Of a stretch of DNA of 44,945 nucleotides, positions 17,145-26,052 are shown piece by piece (the first letter of the stretch is position 1; each line of letters opens with the position of its first letter). Where the stretch lies: positions 1 through 44,945 of the forward strand of contig JAJCXX010000037.1 in assembly GCA_029263195.1 (NCBI GenBank), in the 5' to 3' direction. This DNA comes from Acidimicrobiales bacterium. GTDB lineage: Bacteria; Actinomycetota; Acidimicrobiia; Acidimicrobiales; Aldehydirespiratoraceae. Both the position numbers and the translations under genes were made by a program. The notes beneath the pieces were generated by a model. It saw nothing but the letters and a program-made list of their open reading frames with translations, was not told where the DNA came from and ran no database searches.

Positions 17145-18974
17145 ATGTCGAGAGTCTCCCGAGCCGTCGCCCAGTCGGCCAGCACGGTCGTGGCACTACC
17201 GCGTCCGGTCGGCTCCGAGGTGAGGGCCGGCGACACTGTCGCCATCGTGGAGGTGATGAAGATGGAACACCTCGTCGAATCTCCAGTTAGTGGTGTCGTC
17301 ACTGACGTTCACGTCTCAGTGGGGCAGGTCGTCGACAGCGGAGATGATCTGGTTTCCGTCCAGGAACGCGCCGTAGCGGCCGACACCGCCAATGACGGAG
17401 GTTCGTTTGTTGATGCCGGTGGGCGAAGCGACCTGGCCGAGGTCGAGCAACGAAGGGCCCTCCTGATGGACGAGGCCAGGCCCGACGCAGTGGAGCGCCG
17501 ACGCCGACTGGGTCGCCGAACCGCACGCGAGAACCTCGACGACCTCATCGATGAGGGCAGCTTCGAGGAGTACGGCGGCTTCATGTACGCGGCCCAGACA
17601 GCCCGCCGCGAACGCGACGACCTGATCGCGAGCACGCCGGCCGATGGAATCGTTGGAGGTCTCGGCCGCATCAACGGCGACCGGTTCGGTGACAACGTGA
17701 GTCGCTGCGCCGTGATGTCGTACGACTACACGGTCCTCGCCGGCACCCAGGGGTTTCGTGGCCACCAAAAGAAGGACCGTCTGCTGGATATTGCCGAGCG
17801 CCTCTCACTTCCGGTCGTAATCTTCGCCGAGGGGGGCGGAGGGCGACCGGGCGACACCGACGTTCCGGTGATCGCCGGGCTCGATGTCATGTCGTTCGCA
17901 TGGATGGCGCGACTGAGCGGATCCGTTCCCACTGTTGCCGTTGTGTCGGGCCGCTGCTTCGCGGGAAACGCCGCTCTCGCCGGTGTGTGCGATGTCATCA
18001 TCGCGACCAACGACGCCAATCTCGGCATGGCAGGTCCGGCCATGATCGAGGGAGGGGGGCTTGGCCGGTTCACACCCGAGGAGATCGGGCCGATGTCGGT
18101 TCAGACCGCCAACGGGGTGGTCGACCTCTTGGTCGACGACGACGCTGCTGCCGTGGCGATGGTCAAGCGATACCTGTCGTACTTCCAAGGGTCAATCGAC
18201 GACTTCGAGTGCGCCGACCAGACTCTCCTGCGCGATCTGGTACCCGAGAACCGCAAGCGCGTCTATGCGGTGCGAGATGCAATCGAGGTTTTGGCCGATT
18301 CCGACACCGTTCTCGAACTCCGAGCATCCTTCGGAGTCGGAATCGTCACATCGCTCACCCGACTCGAAGGAAGACCGGTCGGGGTGATCGCCAACAACCC
18401 AGCTCACCTCGGCGGCGCCATCGACTCCGACGGGGCCGACAAGGCCGCGCGATTCATGCAGCTCTGTGATGCCCACGGCATTCCGCTGGTCTTTCTCTGC
18501 GACACGCCGGGGTTCATGGTCGGGCCCGACGCCGAGGAGTCGGCCCAGGTGCGCCATTTCAGCCGGATGTACGTCGCCGGAGCGAGCCTCACCGTCCCGT
18601 TCGCAACCGTCGTGCTGCGCAAGGCAGTGGGTCTCGGGGCCATGGCCATGGCCGGCGGAAGCTTCCACTCTCCTCTCCTCACGGTTTCGTGGCCGACGGG
18701 CGAGATGAGCGGCATGGGAATCGAAGGCGCCGTACGCCTCGGGGCCCGGGCCGAACTGGAAGCAATTTCCAACGACGACGAACGCGAGAGATACTTCGAC
18801 GCCAAGGTCGATGCCATGTACGAACGCTCGAAGGCCCTCAGTGCCGCCGCCCACAACGAGGTCGACGACGTGATCGACCCCGCTCGAACACGCAGCCGCC
18901 TCGTAAATCTGCTTCGCTCGTGCCCGACCGATGATCACAGACGACTCCCCCGCCGCCAAGTCGACACGTGGTGA
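17145..18974 (+). CDS. Biotin carboxyl carrier domain fused to acyl-CoA carboxyltransferase
   Basis: 609 residues. An N-terminal biotinyl domain (about 8-72) carries the attachment motif EVMKMEH with Lys39. A complete carboxyltransferase (about 100-590) follows, with both the N half (RTARENLDDLIDEGSFEEYG; GGGRPGD near residue 234) and the C half (GVIANNPAHLGGAIDSDGADKAARF; FLCDTPGFMVG). It transfers CO2 from carboxybiotin to an acyl-CoA. In actinobacteria the carrier is usually fused to biotin carboxylase, so this order is uncommon; no biotin carboxylase is in the window. ATG 17145 has GGAGG four bases upstream. Followed after 38 bases by an acyl-CoA dehydrogenase and then a P450. Confidence 0.9.
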   Translation: MSRVSRAVAQSASTVVALPRPVGSEVRAGDTVAIVEVMKMEHLVESPVSGVVTDVHVSVGQVVDSGDDLVSVQERAVAADTANDGGSFVDAGGRSDLAEVEQRRALLMDEARPDAVERRRRLGRRTARENLDDLIDEGSFEEYGGFMYAAQTARRERDDLIASTPADGIVGGLGRINGDRFGDNVSRCAVMSYDYTVLAGTQGFRGHQKKDRLLDIAERLSLPVVIFAEGGGGRPGDTDVPVIAGLDVMSFAWMARLSGSVPTVAVVSGRCFAGNAALAGVCDVIIATNDANLGMAGPAMIEGGGLGRFTPEEIGPMSVQTANGVVDLLVDDDAAAVAMVKRYLSYFQGSIDDFECADQTLLRDLVPENRKRVYAVRDAIEVLADSDTVLELRASFGVGIVTSLTRLEGRPVGVIANNPAHLGGAIDSDGADKAARFMQLCDAHGIPLVFLCDTPGFMVGPDAEESAQVRHFSRMYVAGASLTVPFATVVLRKAVGLGAMAMAGGSFHSPLLTVSWPTGEMSGMGIEGAVRLGARAELEAISNDDERERYFDAKVDAMYERSKALSAAAHNEVDDVIDPARTRSRLVNLLRSCPTDDHRRLPRRQVDTW

Positions 18975-19012
18975 CGGGAACCTCAGATCTGTAACACCTG
19001 AAGGAGACGCCA

Positions 19013-20170
19013 ATGGACTTCGCACCCAACGAAGACCACGAGCTGATAGCCGAAGGAGTCCGGGCGATCTGCGCCGAATTCGACGACGACTACTGGTCAG
19101 AGCGCGATCAGCGTCACGAGTTCCCGTGGGAGTTCTATTCACGTCTGGCCGAGGGTGGATGGGTTGGCATCGCCATTCCGGAGGAATTCGGTGGCGGTGG
19201 GCAGGGCATATCCGAGGCTGCTGTGGTGCTGAAGACGATCGCCGAGAGCGGTGCGGCCATGAACGGATGCTCGGCCGTCCATCTCACGATCTTCGGGCTC
19301 AACCCGGTCGTTGTCTTCGGTAACGACCGTCTCAAGCAGGAGTTTCTACCCCGCGCCGCCACTGGCGACCTCCATGTGGCCTTCGGGGTCACCGAGGCCA
19401 ACGCCGGCACCGATACATCGCAGATCTCCACCAGAGCGGTCCGCGACGGCGAGGGTTGGCGTATCCGTGGTCAGAAGATCTGGACCTCCAAAGCCTTGGA
19501 GTCCGAGGTCGTATTGTTGTTGGCTCGCACCGGCGAGGCCGACTCGGGATTCGACGGCCTCAGCCTGTTTCTGGCCAACCTCGATCCTGACCATGTCGAC
19601 ATCCGCCCAATACCGAAAGTCGCACGAAACGCGGTCGCCAGCTGCGAGGTCTTCTACGACAATCTGCCGGTCGAGGGCTGGCGTCTCGTCGGCGAGGAGG
19701 GAAGAGGGTTTCGCCACATACTCCACGGCCTCAACCCGGAACGAATCCTGCTGGCCTCCGAGGCCGTCGGGATCGGTGAAGTCGCTATTGAGAAGGCCGT
19801 GTCCTACGCCAAGGAACGCGTTGTGTTCGATCGTCCCATCGGCATGAACCAGGCCGTGAGTCATCCGCTGGCTCGGGCCCGCATCGAGCTCCATGCCGCA
19901 TGGCTGGCCGCCCAGGAGGCGGCTTGGCGCTACGACAATGGCCTGTCGTGTGGCGAGCAGGCCAACAGCGCCAAGTTCTTGGCGGCCGAGGCTTCCTTCA
20001 GTGCGGCCGACATCGCCATGCAGACGCACGGAGGCATGGGATTCGCCACTGAGTATCACGTCGAGCGTTATTGGCGGGAAGCCCGCATCCAGCGCACTGT
20101 GCCAGTGAGCCAGGAGATGACCCTCAACTTTGTGGCCCAGAACATCATGGGCTTGCCCCGGAGCTACTGA
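19013..20170 (+). CDS. Acyl-CoA dehydrogenase
   Basis: 385-residue FAD enzyme that desaturates acyl-CoA at the alpha-beta position. It shows FGVTEANAGTDTSQISTRAV (FAD/substrate loop), RIRGQKIWTSKA, RPIGMNQAVSHPLARARIEL and the C-terminal THGGMGFATEYHVERYWREAR. Length is standard. AAGGAG precedes the ATG by 6 bases. The stop overlaps the P450 start (TGATG). Association with a carboxyltransferase recalls branched-chain or isoprenoid acyl-CoA breakdown (dehydrogenation followed by carboxylation), which is an inference. Confidence 0.94.
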   Translation: MDFAPNEDHELIAEGVRAICAEFDDDYWSERDQRHEFPWEFYSRLAEGGWVGIAIPEEFGGGGQGISEAAVVLKTIAESGAAMNGCSAVHLTIFGLNPVVVFGNDRLKQEFLPRAATGDLHVAFGVTEANAGTDTSQISTRAVRDGEGWRIRGQKIWTSKALESEVVLLLARTGEADSGFDGLSLFLANLDPDHVDIRPIPKVARNAVASCEVFYDNLPVEGWRLVGEEGRGFRHILHGLNPERILLASEAVGIGEVAIEKAVSYAKERVVFDRPIGMNQAVSHPLARARIELHAAWLAAQEAAWRYDNGLSCGEQANSAKFLAAEASFSAADIAMQTHGGMGFATEYHVERYWREARIQRTVPVSQEMTLNFVAQNIMGLPRSY

Positions 20171-21348
20171 TGACTGGGACCGTCACCGGATTCACTCTGC
20201 GGGGAGGCGAACTCTGGCGCGACCCGTGGGCCGACTACGCATGGCTTCGCGGGGAGTCCCCGGCTCACCATGATGAGGCCGGCGACTTCTATGTCCTGTC
20301 TCGATTCGACGACGTCTGGAATGCCGCCCGCGACACCGACACGTTCTCGTCCGCCAGCGGCCTCACCGTCGCCTATGGCGAGATGGAAGCGCTCGGTATT
20401 GGCGAGAACGTTCCCATGGTGTTCCTCGACCCTCCAGACCACACCCAGTTTCGTCGGTTGGTGAGCAGAGGGTTCACACCTCGTAGCGTTGCCGAACTCG
20501 AACCGATGATTCGTGAGTTCGTCCGGGATCGACTCGAATCGATCGTCGACGCCGGGGAGAGCGACATCGTCGAACGACTCTTCAAGCCCCTGCCCAGCTT
20601 CGTGGTTGCTCACTATCTCGGTGTCCCGATCGAGGATCGATCGCAATTCGAGGCCTGGACAGAGGCCATCGTGGCGGCATCGTCGGGCAATTCGGCCGGC
20701 GCCAGCGATGCCTTCAGCGAACTGATTTCATACTTCTCGGACCTGATCGAGCGTCGACGATCCGATCCCGGAGATGATCTGGTGTCGATGTTGGTGGCTC
20801 TCGGCGACGACACCGTCGGGGTCATGCGGATCCTGGGTTTCGCATTCACGATGGTCGCAGGGGGCAACGACACCGCAACCGGGTTGCTGGGAGGAGCAGC
20901 AGAGCTACTCACTGAGCGTCTCGACCAGAGAGCCAAACTGATCGACGCCCCCGCGTTGATCGAGGAGTCGATCGATGAATTCCTGCGACTGACCTCACCA
21001 GTACAGAATCTGGCGAGGACGGCAACCCGCGACGTCGAGCTCCACGGCACGACCATCCCGGCCGGCCGGAAAGTCCTGCTCTGCTATGCGGCCGCCAATC
21101 GAGACCCGCTCGAGTTTGGTCCCACTGCCGAAGAGTTCGATGTCGAACGAACAATCAACAAGTTCATGACGTTCTCCTACGGCGCCCACCATTGTCTCGG
21201 GGCGTCGGCCGCTCGACTTCAGGGGCGGGTGGTGATCGAGGAGCTGCTCTCCCGCTGCCCGGACTTCGCCGTCGACACGACTCGTGCCGACTACGCCGAA
21301 GGCCCGTACGTGCGGCGCTTTCGTTCTCTGCCGTTCGACCCCGGCTGA
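20170..21348 (+). CDS. Cytochrome P450
   Basis: 392-residue soluble bacterial P450. Heme-ligand motif FSYGAHHCLGASAAR with Cys342, the I-helix oxygen-activation motif as AGGNDTAT, the ExxR pair (EEFLR context EESIDEFLRL) and the early FLDPPDHTQFRRLVSRGFTP. Needs ferredoxin and a reductase, neither in the window. ATG 20170 overlaps the acyl-CoA dehydrogenase stop, so it is coupled to it. Probably hydroxylates a hydrophobic or acyl substrate of this operon; convergent with the methyltransferase gene. Confidence 0.93.
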   Translation: MTGTVTGFTLRGGELWRDPWADYAWLRGESPAHHDEAGDFYVLSRFDDVWNAARDTDTFSSASGLTVAYGEMEALGIGENVPMVFLDPPDHTQFRRLVSRGFTPRSVAELEPMIREFVRDRLESIVDAGESDIVERLFKPLPSFVVAHYLGVPIEDRSQFEAWTEAIVAASSGNSAGASDAFSELISYFSDLIERRRSDPGDDLVSMLVALGDDTVGVMRILGFAFTMVAGGNDTATGLLGGAAELLTERLDQRAKLIDAPALIEESIDEFLRLTSPVQNLARTATRDVELHGTTIPAGRKVLLCYAAANRDPLEFGPTAEEFDVERTINKFMTFSYGAHHCLGASAARLQGRVVIEELLSRCPDFAVDTTRADYAEGPYVRRFRSLPFDPG

Positions 21349-21367
21349 TCGGCCGGAAAGGTCGGCT

Positions 21368-22354
21368 TCAGTTTCGGGCCGGACGCCTGGATCCTCGCCG
21401 GACCCGCTGGGGACGATCGGTGTGTCTGACCGGCGCGGCCTCGACCTCCACGTCCGGAACTTCCATGGTGCCGTCGAGTACGCCCCGAATGACCGCAACA
21501 TGATCCGGCGTGTTTCCGCAACAGCCGCCGATGATGTCGACCCCGCACGAACGAACTCGTTGAGCGTGAGCACCCATCACTTCCGGTGTGCCGCTGTATG
21601 CGAGGTCGGCTCCATGCCATTCAGGAATCCCAGCATTGGCCTTCGAGATCACCGGGACGCTCGGAGCTGCCGCTCTGATCTCGGCCAGGGCCGCTTCGGT
21701 CTCAGCCAGATTGTTGCCGCAGTTGGCACCAATGGCTGCCACTCCGAGCTCCACGAGGCGCTCGGCCGCAACGGTTCCGGTGACACCCATCATCGTGCGT
21801 CCCACGGTGTCGAAACTGAACGTGACGGTGATCGGAAGATCGGATACCCGTCTGGCGCCGAGCACTGCAGCCTCGGCCTCCTCGAGTGAGCTCATCGTCT
21901 CGATCCAGAGGACGTCGGCACCGCCGGCGTCGAGCCCCTCGGCCTGAGCGGCGAATCCGTCGGCGGCATCGGCAGCCTCGAGCTGTCCCAGCGGAACTAT
22001 CAGTTCGCCGCTTGGCCCCATCGACCCGGCCACGATCACCTTGCGATCGGATGCGTCTGCCGCAAGGCGGGCATTGCGGGCTGCGGCCTGATTGATGTCG
22101 AATACTCGGTCGTCGAGTGCGTGCAACGAGAGCCGGAACCGAGTGCCGCCGAAAGTATTGGTGAGGATGATGTCGGATCCGGCGTCGATGTAGTCCTTGT
22201 GAACCGCCTGTACCCGCTCCGGCTCATCGATATTCCAACGTTCAGGGGCGTCGCCCGCTGGAAGACCGCGAGTGAAGAGCTCGGTGCCCATGGCACCGTC
22301 GATCACCAAGAAGCCTCGCTCCTGAATCATCTCATCGAGAATCGACACCAGCAC
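21368..22354 (-). CDS. Homocysteine S-methyltransferase-like (betaine/MetH N-domain type)
   Basis: 328-residue zinc methyltransferase that would methylate homocysteine or a related thiol. N-terminal DGAMGTELFTRG, then LTNTFGGTR, and zinc ligands Cys212 (GANCGNN) and Cys278/Cys279 (GGCCGN), as in BHMT/MmuM and the MetH homocysteine domain. The methyl donor is not predictable. The start is GTG 22354; an in-frame GTG at 22348 with GGAG five bases upstream is equally good. The tail (residues 300-328) is basic and unconserved-looking. A hairpin lies between it and the upstream ligase gene. Confidence 0.88.
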   Translation of the reverse strand: MLVSILDEMIQERGFLVIDGAMGTELFTRGLPAGDAPERWNIDEPERVQAVHKDYIDAGSDIILTNTFGGTRFRLSLHALDDRVFDINQAAARNARLAADASDRKVIVAGSMGPSGELIVPLGQLEAADAADGFAAQAEGLDAGGADVLWIETMSSLEEAEAAVLGARRVSDLPITVTFSFDTVGRTMMGVTGTVAAERLVELGVAAIGANCGNNLAETEAALAEIRAAAPSVPVISKANAGIPEWHGADLAYSGTPEVMGAHAQRVRSCGVDIIGGCCGNTPDHVAVIRGVLDGTMEVPDVEVEAAPVRHTDRPQRVRRGSRRPARN

Positions 22355-22389
22355 TCCAAATTGTCTCCACCAGGTTCCTCAGGATAGCC

Positions 22390-22433
22390 GCTGCCCTGTC
22401 GGACGCGATCTGATTTGCCGCAGGACGGGCAGC
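22390..22433 (-). terminator. Possible stem-loop between ligase and methyltransferase genes
   Basis: GCTGCCCTGTC (22390-22400) and GACGGGCAGC (22424-22433) can pair over about 10 bp with one bulged T, around a 23-nt loop. It follows the leftward acyl-CoA ligase stop by about 10 bases. There is no T-tract, so terminator function is only suggested by position. Confidence 0.3.
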
Positions 22434-22443
22434 GAGGATCTGT

Positions 22444-23985
22444 TCAGCTCCGCAGCTCGCGGCGAAGGATCTTGCCCGAAGCACTCTTGGGTATTGCATC
22501 GATCACCTCCAGCGAACGCACCTGCTTGTAGCTGGCCAAGTGTTGGCCCACAAGTTCTTGCACACCTTCCAGTGTCGGGGTCTGACCGGTGGCCGCGACC
22601 ACGAACGCCTTCGGGATTTCCCCAGCCTCCTCATCGGGAACTCCAATTACAGCCACATCGGCCACCGCAGGGTGGGTGTGTATGAGGGCCTCGAGTTCAG
22701 CAGGTGGAACCTGGAATCCCTTGTATTTGATGAGTTCCTTGATCCGATCGACGATCGAGACGTGCTGGTATTCATCGACTATCGCCACATCACCAGTGTG
22801 GAGCCAACCATCGTCGTCGATCGTCTCAGCGGTTGCCTCGGGGTTGTTGAGGTAGCCCTTCATCACTTGCGGCCCCCGGACCCACAGCTCCCCTCGCTCT
22901 CCGACCGGTAGATCATTGCCGGTGTCGGGGTCGATAATCCTGACCTCCGTGTTGGAGATCGTGACCCCGCTGGTTCCAGCGCGGTAGTCGCCCGGCGGTG
23001 TGGCATGAGTGACCGGGCTCAGCTCGGTCATGCCGTATCCCTGCACTACCTCACATCCGATGCGTGCCGCGGCCTCCGCGGCCAAGTCAGCGCCAAGTGG
23101 AGCCGCCCCGGAAAAGACCTGGACCAGCGTGGAAATGTCGTAGTCGTCGACGATCGGTGCGCGAGCCAAGCCGAGAACCATCGGCGGGACCGCGAAGAAG
23201 CGGGTGATCCCGAGTCGCTGTACGAGCGTGAGCGCCTCCACCATGTCGAACCGGGGCATGGTGACGACGGTGACGCCGTTGGCTAGAAGCCCGTTCATCA
23301 GCACCTGCATGCCATAGATGTGGAAGAAGGGCAGGGCGGCCAATGCGACTTCGTGTTCTTCGTACACAATGGCATGTTCGAGCTGAGCGATATTGGCAAC
23401 CAGATTGTGGTGGGTGAGCATCACTCCCTTGGGGAGCCCGGTTGTACCCGACGAGTACGGGAGCACCATCACGTCGTCGTGCAGGTCGACCGGAACCTGT
23501 TCGATTGGATCACCCAACAGGTCGTCGAGCGTGGTCTGGTCCGGGCCGCCGCCGATCACCACTATCTCGCTGACCTTGGTGCCTTCCGACGCCGCGATCG
23601 CCGTCTCTTCGAACATCGGCACCGTGAAGATCATCGACGCGTCGGCATCCGTGATCTGAAATCGGACCTCGTCGGCCCCGTAGGTGGGGTTGACGGTGGT
23701 TGCCGATCCGCCGGCGACCGCCGCTCCGTGAAACACCACCGCGTATTCGGGAATGTTCGGTGCAAGTATCGCAATGGTGGATCCCGGGCCGAATCCCCGA
23801 GCCTGCAGACCGCCGGCGAGGCGATGAATGGCTGAGTCGAGCTCGGCGAACGTGTAGGACGTCTCATGGCCGTCGGTGAGGGCCACCTGATCCACGAGTT
23901 GAGCGGCGAATCTGAGCACATAGGCGGTTATGGGCTGCTCGGGTATCTCGACGGCTGGCAATGGACTCTGATGAACGATGCTCAC
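22444..23985 (-). CDS. AMP-forming acyl/aryl-CoA ligase (4-coumarate-CoA-ligase-like)
   Basis: 513-residue adenylate-forming enzyme that activates a carboxylic acid to its CoA thioester. P-loop LPYSSGTTGLPKGVMLTHHN, A5 motif QGYGMTELSP, A7 WLHTGDVA, A8 DRIKELIKYKGFQVPPAELE and the C-terminal catalytic Lys in PKSASGKILRREL are all present. GTG 23985 is preferred (AGAGG upstream) over the TTG 33 bases earlier. Divergent from the PilZ gene. Substrate (aromatic, long-chain) is undetermined. Confidence 0.93.
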   Translation of the reverse strand: MSIVHQSPLPAVEIPEQPITAYVLRFAAQLVDQVALTDGHETSYTFAELDSAIHRLAGGLQARGFGPGSTIAILAPNIPEYAVVFHGAAVAGGSATTVNPTYGADEVRFQITDADASMIFTVPMFEETAIAASEGTKVSEIVVIGGGPDQTTLDDLLGDPIEQVPVDLHDDVMVLPYSSGTTGLPKGVMLTHHNLVANIAQLEHAIVYEEHEVALAALPFFHIYGMQVLMNGLLANGVTVVTMPRFDMVEALTLVQRLGITRFFAVPPMVLGLARAPIVDDYDISTLVQVFSGAAPLGADLAAEAAARIGCEVVQGYGMTELSPVTHATPPGDYRAGTSGVTISNTEVRIIDPDTGNDLPVGERGELWVRGPQVMKGYLNNPEATAETIDDDGWLHTGDVAIVDEYQHVSIVDRIKELIKYKGFQVPPAELEALIHTHPAVADVAVIGVPDEEAGEIPKAFVVAATGQTPTLEGVQELVGQHLASYKQVRSLEVIDAIPKSASGKILRRELRS

Positions 23986-24112
23986 GGTGACCTCTGTTGC
24001 TCGGGCGTTCGGCGACAATACATGGTCAAACCCAAGGAATCTCCCAGGGGCTCACCCAACCGCTCGAGTCCTTCAACATTCACATTTCAGTGGAATCGTC
24101 CGATATACAACC

Positions 24113-24517
24113 ATGGATCGAGATCGATCCGGTTTGGACCGGCTTCTGAAGAGGCACCCGCTAGGTGTCGACGTCCCCATTCGATGGGATGTCCACACGG
24201 TTCACCGTTTGATCGGCAAAGACCACGAAGAGTTCGTCGGTGCTCGCATCATCGACATCTCAATGGAAGGCGCGCTCATCGAGGTTCCGATGCCGACCGA
24301 CAAGGTTGTCGGAGATCGCGTTCTGATCGAATTCGACACCGATCAGAGAGGCGTGGTCGGGATTCGCCACTCCAGGGTCGCCCTGTCGGGTGATCGAATG
24401 CTCTTCGGAGTGCGGTTCGAATTCACGGGATCCGCTTTTCCGGCACTCTGCGAACTCGTCGACCGCGTCAGCGGCAGATCGCCGCAGATGCTGCACATCT
24501 GGAACACAGCACGCTAG
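24113..24517 (+). CDS. PilZ-domain protein
   Basis: 134-residue predicted c-di-GMP-binding protein. The beta-barrel pattern RIIDISMEGALIEVP (the D/N-x-S-x-x-G motif) then GDRVLIEFD, GIRHSRVA and LFGVRFEF is visible; upstream Arg residues (KRHPLGVDVPIRWDV) could supply the RxxxR half, but it is not canonical. ATG 24113 is chosen as the only good start before the domain, with an AT-rich GATATACA at 24102-24109, so the mRNA may be leaderless. No cyclase or phosphodiesterase is nearby. Confidence 0.75.
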   Translation: MDRDRSGLDRLLKRHPLGVDVPIRWDVHTVHRLIGKDHEEFVGARIIDISMEGALIEVPMPTDKVVGDRVLIEFDTDQRGVVGIRHSRVALSGDRMLFGVRFEFTGSAFPALCELVDRVSGRSPQMLHIWNTAR

Positions 24518-24602
24518 ATCGAAGCACTCCGAAACGCCGCGGCTGTGAAGGCGAACCTCCACCGACATATCCTGCGGTGACAAGCTTCGCCCCCGGCCGG
24601 AA

Positions 24603-26039
24603 GTGAGCGCCACGGAAATGACGTCAGCCGCGATATTTGATCTCGACCGAACCCTCATATCCGGGTCGTCGGCCACGGTCTTCCAACATCATCTGGCCGA
24701 GGCTGGAGTTACATCGGTCCGCGACATTCCGTTCGCCGACACCCTCATGAAGTTCTACGAGACCTTCGGCGAGAACTGGTTCATGATGCAGCCGGCCCGA
24801 CTGAGTGGTCGAGCCGCCCGAGGATGGAGTGTCGAGGCTGTCGACGCCGCTATGCGCGATGCCGCCGCCGAACTGGCGGGCATGATCCAACCGTTTGCTC
24901 CGGAAGTCATCGACGAGCACCGAGCCGCCGGGCGGCTCCTCCTGTTGGCCACCACATCACCCGAGCCTTTTGTACGCCCTCTGGCGGAGCGACTGGGTTT
25001 CGATGGCGTGGTCGCAACCCGTTGGCGAAGCGAAGGCGATGTCTATCTGGGCGAACTCGATGGACCTTTCGTGTGGGGGCCGGCCAAGTTCGACGCTGTC
25101 AGCGATTGGGCCAAGGCCAACAATGTTTCGCTCGACCAGAGCTACGCCTACTCCGACAGCTACTTCGACGCTCCACTTCTCGACGGTGTGGGGCACGCCA
25201 CGGCCGTCAATCCCGATCCGCAACTTCGAGCCCTCGCCGCGGTGCAAGGGTGGCCGGTGCGTCATCTCGATGTGGCCGAGGGCGTCGCCAAGATCGCCGG
25301 CCGGGAGATTCAGGACTGGATTCGTCCGGTCATGCGCCCGGAAATCGTCGCTCCAATGGCAGCGTTCAAGTTCAACGACATTGAGAACATCCCGGCCAGC
25401 GGTGCCGCCATTCTCGTGTTCAATCACCGCAGCTACTTCGATCCGAGCGTGTTGGCTCTACTTGTCGCCCGCGCCGGTCGCAGTGTCAGAGGTCTGGGGA
25501 AGAAGGAAGTGTTCGACGTTCCGGTGGTGGGGAATCTGGCTCGATGGCTCGGTGGGATCCGTGTCGAACGAGCCAGCGGATCCGATGAGCCCCTTCAGAA
25601 TGCCGCCAAGGCACTGCGTGGCGGCGATCTGCTTATGCTCGCACCTCAAGGCACCATTCCTCGGGGCCCGGCGTTCTTCGACCCTGAGTTGAAGGGACGA
25701 TGGGGCGCGGCGCGGCTCGCCGAATTGACTCGCGCACCGGTCATTCCGGTCGGACTGTGGGGAACCGAGAAGGTGTGGCCAAGAAGCGCTCGGCTACCCA
25801 AGGTCAGCCTCTCGGACCGACCACTCGTGTCGGTCACCGTTGGCCGACCCGTGCCGCTCGGCTACCACGACACCGAAGCCGACACCAAGGCGATCATGGC
25901 TGCGATTTCCGACCTATTGCCGCCGGAGTCCCATGAAGCCCGGACACCCACGGCCGCCGAACTCGCCATGACTTTCCCATCGGGTTACTCCGGTGACCCC
26001 ACCGCCGAGTCCGATCGCCGACCCGGCACCGATTCATGA
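24603..26039 (+). CDS. HAD phosphatase fused to PlsC-type acyltransferase
   Basis: 478 residues. The N-terminal HAD-IB phosphatase-like domain has DLDRT with Asp13/Asp15, ATTSPEPFV and SYAYSDSYFD (about 1-230). The C-terminal 1-acyl-glycerol-3-phosphate acyltransferase has Asn274-His275-xxxx-Asp280 (NHRSYFD), GIRVERASGSDEP, LAPQGTIPRG and APVIPVGLWG. The same fusion is known in mycobacteria. It likely makes phosphatidate and possibly dephosphorylates a related phosphoester. GTG start. Thirteen bases separate it from the WS/DGAT gene, so the pair probably serves triacylglycerol synthesis. Confidence 0.9.
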   Translation: MSATEMTSAAIFDLDRTLISGSSATVFQHHLAEAGVTSVRDIPFADTLMKFYETFGENWFMMQPARLSGRAARGWSVEAVDAAMRDAAAELAGMIQPFAPEVIDEHRAAGRLLLLATTSPEPFVRPLAERLGFDGVVATRWRSEGDVYLGELDGPFVWGPAKFDAVSDWAKANNVSLDQSYAYSDSYFDAPLLDGVGHATAVNPDPQLRALAAVQGWPVRHLDVAEGVAKIAGREIQDWIRPVMRPEIVAPMAAFKFNDIENIPASGAAILVFNHRSYFDPSVLALLVARAGRSVRGLGKKEVFDVPVVGNLARWLGGIRVERASGSDEPLQNAAKALRGGDLLMLAPQGTIPRGPAFFDPELKGRWGAARLAELTRAPVIPVGLWGTEKVWPRSARLPKVSLSDRPLVSVTVGRPVPLGYHDTEADTKAIMAAISDLLPPESHEARTPTAAELAMTFPSGYSGDPTAESDRRPGTDS

Positions 26040-26052
26040 TTCAGGAGCAATT

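Noticed and set aside
18192..19142. Leftward 316-codon frame opposite the carboxyltransferase
   Set aside because: Antisense shadow without recognisable motifs or a ribosome-binding site.
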